A DNA stretch of 64,000 bases from Sulfuricella sp035530375. Its GTDB lineage: Bacteria; Pseudomonadota; Gammaproteobacteria; Burkholderiales; Sulfuricellaceae. Below the pieces are notes generated by a model. The model was not told the origin of the DNA, ran no database searches, and was given only the letters and a program-made list of their open reading frames with translations. Location of the stretch: assembly GCA_035530375.1 (NCBI GenBank), contig DATKUY010000039.1, positions 1 through 64,000 of the forward strand. The letters run 5' to 3'. Below are positions 57,838 through 64,000 of the stretch, piece by piece (position 1 is the first letter of the stretch; each line of letters begins with the position of its first letter). The position numbers and the translations under genes were made by a program.

Positions 57838-59034
57838 TCAAAGTTTATGTTGCTGCATCAGACCGATAAAACGGTCAAACAAGTAAGCCACATCGTGCGG
57901 CCCGGGGCTCGCCTCGGGGTGGCCCTGGAAACTGAAGGCCGGCACGTCGGTGCGGGAAATGCCCTGGTTGCTGCCGTCGAACAGCGATTTGTGGGTCACG
58001 CGCAGATTGGCCGGCAGCGTCGCCTCGTCAACCGCAAAGCCATGGTTCTGGCTGGTAATCATGACGCGGCCGGTATCGAGATCCTGCACCGGGTGGTTGG
58101 CGCCGTGGTGGCCGAATTTCATCTTGCGTGTCTTCGCGCCGGAAGCCAGCGCCAACAATTGATGGCCGAGGCAAATGCCATAGGTCGGGATGCCCTTGTC
58201 CAGAATGGCGCGAATCGCGTCGATGGCATAATCGCACGGCTCCGGATCGCCCGGCCCGTTGGACAGGAACACGCCGTCCGGCTTGAGCCTGAAAACCTCT
58301 TCAACGGGGGTCTGGGCAGGCAACACCGTCACCTTGCAGCCACGCTCCGCCAGCATGCGCAGGATATTGCGCTTGACGCCGTAATCGTAGGCGACCACAT
58401 GGAATCGGGGATTGTCGAATTTCTTGAACCCATCACCGAGTTTCCATTCGCCTTCTTGCCAGTCATAGGGCTTGTCGCTGCTCACCACCTTGGCCAGATC
58501 CATGCCAGCCAGGCCGGGAAAAGCACGCGCCAACTCCAGCGCCTTGGCCTCGTCGATTTCTCCCGCCATACCCGAATAGGGCATGTCCGGCGGGGATGCG
58601 CCGAGCGTTCCGCTCGCCGGCCCCGCCGCCATCAAACAGCCATTCTGCGCCCCTTTTTCGCGCAACAGACGGGTCAGCTTGCGGGTGTCAATGTCGGCAA
58701 TGGCGACGACGTTATGGTGCTTGAGATAGGCGCTCAAATCCTCGCCGTTGCGCCAGTTGCTGGACTGGATCGGCAAATCGCGAATCACCAGGCCACTGGC
58801 GTAAACCTGGCCTGATTCTTCATCTTCGGCATTGGTGCCGGTGCTACCGACATGCGGGTAGGTCAGCGTAACAATCTGGCGGCAATAGGACGGATCGGTC
58901 AGAATCTCCTGATACCCGGTCATCGCCGTATTGAAAACCACCTCGCCCACAGTGTGGCCGGCGGCGCCAATGGAAATACCGCGAAACACTGTCCCATCTG
59001 CAAGTGCGAGAATGGCGGTCTGGTGATGCGGCAC
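57838..59034 (-). CDS. carA: Carbamoyl-phosphate synthase small subunit
   Basis: A 398-residue glutamine amidotransferase subunit. The N-terminal domain is typical (ALADGTVFRGISIGA), and the C-terminal class I GATase has the nucleophile Cys in GICLGHQLLALA and the His-Glu in GHPEASPGP. The start is GTG (59034), preceded by AAGGAG. It follows dapB across a hairpin. Confidence 0.96.
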   Translation of the reverse strand: MPHHQTAILALADGTVFRGISIGAAGHTVGEVVFNTAMTGYQEILTDPSYCRQIVTLTYPHVGSTGTNAEDEESGQVYASGLVIRDLPIQSSNWRNGEDLSAYLKHHNVVAIADIDTRKLTRLLREKGAQNGCLMAAGPASGTLGASPPDMPYSGMAGEIDEAKALELARAFPGLAGMDLAKVVSSDKPYDWQEGEWKLGDGFKKFDNPRFHVVAYDYGVKRNILRMLAERGCKVTVLPAQTPVEEVFRLKPDGVFLSNGPGDPEPCDYAIDAIRAILDKGIPTYGICLGHQLLALASGAKTRKMKFGHHGANHPVQDLDTGRVMITSQNHGFAVDEATLPANLRVTHKSLFDGSNQGISRTDVPAFSFQGHPEASPGPHDVAYLFDRFIGLMQQHKL

Positions 59035-59064
59035 AGGAACTCCTTGGATTAGCAGCGGATATGC

Positions 59065-59096
59065 AAAGCGGGGCGGGCTTGCGCCCTCCCCGCTTT
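59065..59096. terminator. GC-rich hairpin between dapB and carA
   Basis: AAAGCGGGGCGGGC pairs with GCCC-TCCCCGCTTT around a short loop. A T-rich stretch follows on the plus strand only, so for the minus-strand genes it lacks a T-tract. It could pause or attenuate transcription before carA rather than end it. Confidence 0.5.
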
Positions 59097-59133
59097 TTAA
59101 TTTTCTGAATTATACCGGATTACGGCGCTACCA

Positions 59134-59940
59134 TCAACGTAGACCGAGCACGTCCTGCATATCGAACAGCCCCCTGCCGCTACTGACAAGGAAGCGCGCT
59201 GCGCGTAACGCGCCCAGCGCAAAGGTGGCGCGGCTGCTGGCCTTATGAGTGATTTCGATGCGCTCACCGGTGCCGGCAAACAGCACGGTGTGGTCGCCGA
59301 CGATATCGCCGCCGCGCACCGTGGCGAAGCCGATGGTCGAGGGGGAGCGCTCGCCGGTCACGCCCTCGCGGCCGTAAACCGCACATTCCGCCAGATCCCT
59401 GCCGAGCGCGCCGGCCACCACTTCACCCATGCGCAAGGCGGTGCCGGACGGGGCATCCACCTTGTGGCGGTGGTGTGCCTCGATGATCTCGATATCGTAA
59501 CCCTCGTTCAGAACGCGCGCCGCCATGTCGAGCAGCTTGAGGCTGAGGTTCACCCCGACGCTCATGTTGGGCGCGAACACCACGCCGATATCGCGACCGG
59601 CATCGGCGATCAGCTCCTTCTGCACGGCGCTGAAACCGGTGGTGCCGATAATGATGTTGACGCCAAGCTCGCAGCAGGTTTTCAGGTGATCCAGCGTCGC
59701 ATCGGGACGGGTGAAATCGATCAATACATCGCACCCCTTGAGCGCGGCACCGATATCGTCGCTGATCGCCACACCGCACGGTGCGCCGATCAGTTCGCCC
59801 GCATCCTTGCCGACAAACGGGCTGCCGTGCCGCTCCAGGGCAGCGGCGAGTCGCATGTCCGGCGCCGGCGCCACCGCCTCGAGCAGGGCACGGCCCATAC
59901 GCCCGGAGCTGCCTGCAATCGCTATATTCAATAGGGTCAT
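59134..59940 (-). CDS. dapB: 4-hydroxy-tetrahydrodipicolinate reductase
   Basis: A 268-residue enzyme of lysine and diaminopimelate synthesis. The NAD(P)H loop GSSGRMGRALLEAV is at the N-terminus, and the catalytic segment HHRHKVDAPSGTA with its His pair and Lys is present. It lies 15 bases after bamE. Confidence 0.96.
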   Translation of the reverse strand: MTLLNIAIAGSSGRMGRALLEAVAPAPDMRLAAALERHGSPFVGKDAGELIGAPCGVAISDDIGAALKGCDVLIDFTRPDATLDHLKTCCELGVNIIIGTTGFSAVQKELIADAGRDIGVVFAPNMSVGVNLSLKLLDMAARVLNEGYDIEIIEAHHRHKVDAPSGTALRMGEVVAGALGRDLAECAVYGREGVTGERSPSTIGFATVRGGDIVGDHTVLFAGTGERIEITHKASSRATFALGALRAARFLVSSGRGLFDMQDVLGLR

Positions 59941-59955
59941 TTTACTAATCCGACT

Positions 59956-60450
59956 TTACAGGCCGATCTTGTCCATCATCTTTCCGAAAAAACCTTTTTC
60001 CTCTTGCGCGGGCGCCGCATTCTGCGCCGATGGCTCCGAAGCTTTTACCGGAACGCCCGCAGCGGCGCTTTTCGCCGCTTCCGCCTCCGCCGCTGACTCG
60101 GGCGTGGCTGCCACCACATCTCCCTGAACGCGATGCAACTTATCCTGCTCGAAGAACAGCGCCATTTTGCGCTCTTCCGTCAGCTTGCCGGCTTTCTGAA
60201 AACGATAAACGTAATCCCAGCGGTCGGCATGGAATGCATCGGTAATCAGCGGAGTTCCCATAATGAAGCGCACCTGGGATTTGGTCATGCCGGGCTTGAG
60301 CTTTGCCACCATTTCCTGGGTGACCACATTCCCCTGCTGGATATCGATCCTGTAGGGCGAAATTTTTTCGGTAACCCTGTCGGTCACGGAACAGGCAACG
60401 ACGAACAGCAGAACGGGTATGACAACAAACGATCGCAGAACGGATTTCAT
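59956..60450 (-). CDS. bamE: Outer membrane assembly lipoprotein BamE
   Basis: A 164-residue lipoprotein (lipobox VVAC, Cys20) with the SmpA/OmlA fold: LKPGMTKSQVRFIMGTP and the later WDYVYRF are typical. It belongs to the BAM complex. The C-terminal 50 or so residues are Ala/Glu-rich and longer than in E. coli. I chose the ATG at 60450 (MKSVLRSF); the frame continues upstream into the fur promoter region. It is divergent from fur. Confidence 0.93.
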   Translation of the reverse strand: MKSVLRSFVVIPVLLFVVACSVTDRVTEKISPYRIDIQQGNVVTQEMVAKLKPGMTKSQVRFIMGTPLITDAFHADRWDYVYRFQKAGKLTEERKMALFFEQDKLHRVQGDVVAATPESAAEAEAAKSAAAGVPVKASEPSAQNAAPAQEEKGFFGKMMDKIGL

Positions 60451-60562
60451 AAAAATCCCGGCAGAAAACAATAAAGTGGCAGCATTATAACATCCCATGA
60501 AGCGCTGGAAAGCGCAGGCCAAACATTATATGATTGACCCACTGAAACATTAGGGCTGACTC

Positions 60563-60988
60563 ATGGGCGATTCCCAGGACCTGAAAAATGCCGGACTCAA
60601 GGCCACCACCCCGCGACTGAAGATCCTGAACCTGTTCGAAACCAGCAACGTGCGTCACCTCACCGCCGAGGATGTGTACAAAATCCTGCTGACTGACGGC
60701 GAGGATGTCGGACTGGCTACGGTCTATCGGGTGCTTACCCAGTTCGAAGCGGCCGGACTGCTGATCCGCCACCATTTCGAGGGTGACAAGGCTATCTTCG
60801 AGCTCAATCAAGGCTGCCATCACGACCATCTGGTCTGCCTGCAGTGCGGCAAGGTGGAGGAATTCTACGACCCGGACATCGAGAAAAAACAAGACAAAAT
60901 CGCCAGAGAGCGCGGATTTATCATCCGCGACCACTCGCTGTACCTGTTTGCCGATTGTACCAAGACGAACTGCCCGAACAAGACCTGA
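60563..60988 (+). CDS. fur: Ferric uptake regulator
   Basis: A 141-residue regulator with an N-terminal winged helix (KATTPRLKILNLFE) and a C-terminal metal-binding domain: the HHDH motif at about residue 87, CLQCGKVEEF and a C-terminal Cys pair (DCTKTNC). It represses iron uptake genes with Fe(II). The divergent bamE-fur arrangement is common in proteobacteria. Confidence 0.96.
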   Translation: MGDSQDLKNAGLKATTPRLKILNLFETSNVRHLTAEDVYKILLTDGEDVGLATVYRVLTQFEAAGLLIRHHFEGDKAIFELNQGCHHDHLVCLQCGKVEEFYDPDIEKKQDKIARERGFIIRDHSLYLFADCTKTNCPNKT

Positions 60989-61189
60989 TTAACAGGGCGC
61001 CTGGAATCTGGCACCCACGACCATCACCGTCAAATCACCAGCCTCCGCCAGCACAACGATTGACTCGCCGTAAAACGCTCCCGGGCAAGGGTGAATCAAC
61101 GCATTCAGGACTATACTTAGAACAGAGGCGAATCGATTCCGCCGAAACGTATAATCGAAACCAAATCGGCCCGGCAGACATACCCTAAA

Positions 61190-63478
61190 ATGAATAGTGG
61201 ATTGATCATCGCCCGCGCCTTGACTTGGCGCTATCTGATCGCTCTGACGCTGGTGGCGACGCTTTCCACCGCAGCATGGATCAGCTTGCGACTGGTAATT
61301 TCCGAGCAGAAAAGCACCGCCGCAATCGTCAATGTAAGCGGTCGGCAACGCATGCTCAGCCAGCGAACCGCCCTGTTCTCGTCGCGCCTGCTGCACACCC
61401 CGGAAAAAGATCGCGCAGAGATCAGACGCCAACTTGAGGCGGCCGCCGACCTCATGCAGCGGTCTCACTTGGGCTTGACGCGCGGCAACCCTGAAATGGG
61501 GCTGCCGTCAACCATGTCGCCTACCGTGCACGCCATGTATTTCGATGGCCCGGATGCGCTCGATCGTCAGGTAGAAGAATATCTCGATGCGGTTCGCACC
61601 CTGCTCCGGGCAAATGATGAAGAGCTGACGCCGGACAACCCGCAACTGCATTACATCATTACCGTTTCTCCGACACGCTTGGTTTCCTCTCTCGACAAGA
61701 TGGTCAGCCAGTACCAGCGCGAAGGGGAAGAAGCGATAGGCCGCCTGCAAAAAGCGGAAACCCTGCTCTGGCTTTTTACCTTGCTGCTTCTCGCCTTGGA
61801 AGCCGCTTTCATCTTCCGGCCATTTGCCAGCCATATCAAGACCATTATCGCCGAATTGCGCAAGACCACGAACAGCCTGTATGAAAGCCGGGAGCGGCTT
61901 CGCATCGTCACGGAGAATGCCAATGACTGGCTGTGGGAAACCGACGCCGAAGGAGTTGTGACCAATTTTTCCAGCCGATCCGGCCCCTCCGAAATCCGGG
62001 ATGGCGTAGTTGGCCGGAATCTGGCCAGCCTTCTAGATCCGGCTCAACCTTCGGGTGGTGCGAAACAAATGCTGGGCTCGATCGAAGCCAGATCGTCCTA
62101 TCGCGACATCGTGTTTCCGCTACGGGTAGACACCGGGAAATCGCTATGGGTACGCGCGAGCGGCGTTCCGAAACAGTCGAAAAGCGGGAATTTCATCGGC
62201 TATCTGGGTGTCTGGACCGATATCACCGAAAGCAAGCGGCTTGAAGATGAATTGCACATGCACCAGAATCACCTCGAGGAGTTGGTCAGGCAACGCACTG
62301 CGGATCTACAGAAAAAGAGCGAAGCATTGGCGGAAAGCGAGGAAAAATTCCGCCTCATCAGTTCGTCGGCCAAGGAGGCCATTCTCATCATCGGCCAGTC
62401 GGAAGAAATCGCCTACTGCAACCCGGCTGCGGAAACCATTTTCGGCTATACGGCGGGCGAGGCGCTAGGCAAGAATCTGCATGACCTGCTCGCCCCGCTC
62501 CGCTACCGCGACGACATCCGCAAAGGATTCGAACATTTTTGCGTTTCCGGCGAAGGGCCGATGATCGGAAAAACCGTCGAGATGACGGCATTGCGCAAGG
62601 GCGGCCAGGAATTTCCAATCGAGCTATCGATTTCCGCTGTCAAGATGCAAAACGAGTGGCACGCACTGGGTGTCATTCGCGACATCACCGAACGTAAAAA
62701 AACGGAAATGCAGCTCCGGGAACTGAACGAAACCTTGGAACAACGGGTGGAGGAGGCCGTCCACCAGAGCATGGAGCATGAGCGCATGCTGATCCAGCAA
62801 TCGCGCCTTGCCGCCATGGGTGAGATGATCGGCAACATCGCCCACCAGTGGCGCCAGCCTCTCAATGCCTTGGCGCTGTTGCAGACCAACGTCAAGGATG
62901 ATTTCGAATACGGCGAACTAAACCAGGAAAACATGAACAGGTTCGTGGAAGAGGGGCAGAAAATCATCCAGAAAATGTCTTCGACGATCGACGATTTCCG
63001 CGATTTCTTCAAGCCGCAGAAAGAAAAGAAGGCATTCCTCATTCACAAGATCGTCAAGCACACGCTGGTCATCGTCAATGCCGGCTTCAAAAATCATAAT
63101 ATCGCTGTCACGATCAAGGAAGAACCGGACATACAAGTCGTCGGCTACCCCAATGAGTTATCCCAAGTGCTGCTCAATGTGCTCAACAACGCCAAAGATG
63201 CCTTGCTTGACAGGAATGTGCAAAATGGAAAAATCGATATTGCGATGAGCCAGGATAAAGACACCGCATGGATCACGGTCAGGGACAATGCCGGCGGGAT
63301 TACGCCAGAAACGCTGCCGAAAATTTTCGACCCTTACTTCACCACGCGGGAAAAAGGCACCGGCATCGGTCTTTACATGTCCAGAATGATCATGGAGCAT
63401 ATGAATGGTTCCATCGATATGCGCAATATCGAGGGAGGCGCAGAGTTCAAGCTGACGATGCCGAAAAACCAGGCCTAG
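61190..63478 (+). CDS. Membrane sensor histidine kinase with PilJ-type input and PAS domains
   Basis: A 762-residue kinase. It has a membrane helix at about 12-35, a periplasmic PilJ/NarX-like input domain (VSGRQRMLSQR), a second helix (about 190-212), a PAS domain (about 235-345), a coiled coil, and a second PAS (about 385-500). The HisKA motif MIGNIAHQWRQPLNAL has His552; the HATPase has LLNVLNNAKDALL, VRDNAGG and KGTGIGLYMSRMI. The NarX-like motif suggests sensing a small ligand such as nitrate, which is inference. No regulator partner is in view; the next gene is a NorE/CoxIII-like one, 87 bases on. Confidence 0.9.
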   Translation: MNSGLIIARALTWRYLIALTLVATLSTAAWISLRLVISEQKSTAAIVNVSGRQRMLSQRTALFSSRLLHTPEKDRAEIRRQLEAAADLMQRSHLGLTRGNPEMGLPSTMSPTVHAMYFDGPDALDRQVEEYLDAVRTLLRANDEELTPDNPQLHYIITVSPTRLVSSLDKMVSQYQREGEEAIGRLQKAETLLWLFTLLLLALEAAFIFRPFASHIKTIIAELRKTTNSLYESRERLRIVTENANDWLWETDAEGVVTNFSSRSGPSEIRDGVVGRNLASLLDPAQPSGGAKQMLGSIEARSSYRDIVFPLRVDTGKSLWVRASGVPKQSKSGNFIGYLGVWTDITESKRLEDELHMHQNHLEELVRQRTADLQKKSEALAESEEKFRLISSSAKEAILIIGQSEEIAYCNPAAETIFGYTAGEALGKNLHDLLAPLRYRDDIRKGFEHFCVSGEGPMIGKTVEMTALRKGGQEFPIELSISAVKMQNEWHALGVIRDITERKKTEMQLRELNETLEQRVEEAVHQSMEHERMLIQQSRLAAMGEMIGNIAHQWRQPLNALALLQTNVKDDFEYGELNQENMNRFVEEGQKIIQKMSSTIDDFRDFFKPQKEKKAFLIHKIVKHTLVIVNAGFKNHNIAVTIKEEPDIQVVGYPNELSQVLLNVLNNAKDALLDRNVQNGKIDIAMSQDKDTAWITVRDNAGGITPETLPKIFDPYFTTREKGTGIGLYMSRMIMEHMNGSIDMRNIEGGAEFKLTMPKNQA

Positions 63479-63565
63479 GAATCGTTAAGCGCAAGGGAGT
63501 CAACTGCAAATTCGTCTGCCCGCCGGTTCATCACGAATTTATTCTCGCCACCCCAAGGTGCCACC

Positions 63566-64000
63566 GTGTTATCAACTACAGCCACCGTTCTGAAGCATCC
63601 CGCCGAAGGTGCAATCCCCGACAACAAAGGAATCTGGGCCGGCATTCTGAGCGAGATGACCGAGTTTGCGCTGCTGTTCGGCGTGTATTTCATCGCCAAG
63701 GTGCACTTCCCGCAGGAATTCAGGGATGGCCCGCTAAAACTGAACCTGTTTGCCGGCACGTTCAATACGGTGCTGATGATTTCGGGCAGCTACTTCGTCG
63801 CCAACGCAGTGCTGGCGATCCGGCAGAACCGGCAACAGGCCAGTGTCCGCTGACTACTTCTGGTATTGATTGCAGCATGCGGCTATCTGGTCACCAAGGC
63901 CTTCGAGTTTCGCTGGAACGTCAGCCATGGCATCACTGGCGACACCGGCATATTCTTCGCGGTTTATTACTACCTGACTTTCACCCATATCGTGCATGTC
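63566..64000 (+). pseudogene. NorE/cytochrome c oxidase subunit III-like, in-frame TGA, 3' truncated by window
   Basis: The frame begins at a GTG (63566) with AAGGTG upstream and codes for a subunit III-type protein (GIWAGILSEMTEFALLFGVYF, then FNTVLMISGSYFVANAVLAI). It stops at TGA (63851-63853) after 95 residues, but the same frame continues with LLLVLIAACGYLVTKAFEFR and FFAVYYYLTFTHIVHV up to the window end, which is the next part of the same family. The stop sits where relatives usually have Trp (R-W-L), so TGG to TGA is the simplest change. NorE-like proteins are associated with nitric oxide reductase or oxidase gene sets. A sequencing error is an alternative. Confidence 0.75.

Noticed and set aside
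63851..63853. The TGA as selenocysteine or evidence for a code in which TGA means Trp
   Set aside because: TGA ends many genes in the window (for example nuoC, carA, pstB), the position in relatives is Trp rather than Cys, and I see no selenocysteine hairpin.

Overview
The window looks like a chromosomal segment of a betaproteobacterium, probably of the Nitrosomonadales. The reasons are gene order and protein character: nuoA-N followed by a DUF2818 gene and an ADP-ribose-type NUDIX gene; tpiA-secG-tRNA-Leu in front of nuo; bamE-dapB-carA-carB-greA with fur divergent from bamE; and yhbY divergent from rlmE-ftsH-folP-glmM. Coding density is high and most genes are GC-rich. There is no rRNA operon, no complete insertion sequence, no phage and no CRISPR array.

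Layout. 1-2.2 kb: end of a DmsC-type membrane anchor, an Hpt/HD-GYP protein and a DUF3820 protein. 2.2-10 kb (minus strand): an isolated nosD, uup, a DksA/TraR-type zinc-finger gene, an AlkD-like gene and glgP. 10-13.5 kb (minus): a four-gene MCE lipid-transport operon (auxiliary lipoprotein, MCE protein, ATPase, STAS-permease). 13.7-18.2 kb: tRNA-Arg(CCT), PilZ, YdcF, an Adhesin_E-like exported protein, a NUDIX protein, and an AT-richer gene that fuses a DNA-binding HTH, a GHKL ATPase and a STAS-like DUF4325 domain. 18.2-36.1 kb (minus): htpG, NUDIX, DUF2818, the full 14-gene complex I operon and tRNA-Leu(GAG). 36.1-40 kb (minus): secG, tpiA and a CheB-CheR-PAS fusion. 40.2-47.8 kb (plus): a small Cys-rich protein, a PAS sensor kinase with its NarL-type regulator, then pstS, two small unknown genes and pstCAB behind two Pho-box-like promoters. 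48-60.5 kb (minus, except yhbY): glmM, folP, ftsH, rlmE, yhbY (+), DUF4149, greA, carB, carA, dapB, bamE. 60.5-64 kb (plus): fur, a PilJ-type sensor kinase, and a NorE/CoxIII-like gene that carries an in-frame TGA and runs off the window.

Functions fit a respiratory proteobacterium: complex I, traces of anaerobic or nitrogen-oxide respiration (DmsC anchor, NosD, NorE-like subunit III), phosphate starvation uptake, outer-membrane lipid transport, and several c-di-GMP or two-component signalling proteins.

The most distinctive feature is a set of at least five unrelated palindromic intergenic repeat families. Nearly every copy begins within 0-30 bases of a stop codon. Several sit between co-transcribed genes of nuo, car and glm-folP-ftsH. 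In some cases the repeat itself supplies the stop codon, and in nosD it encodes the last residues. The other leading candidates for something new are the HTH-GHKL-DUF4325 regulator with a 10-bp direct repeat over its own start, and the two small genes inserted between pstS and pstC.
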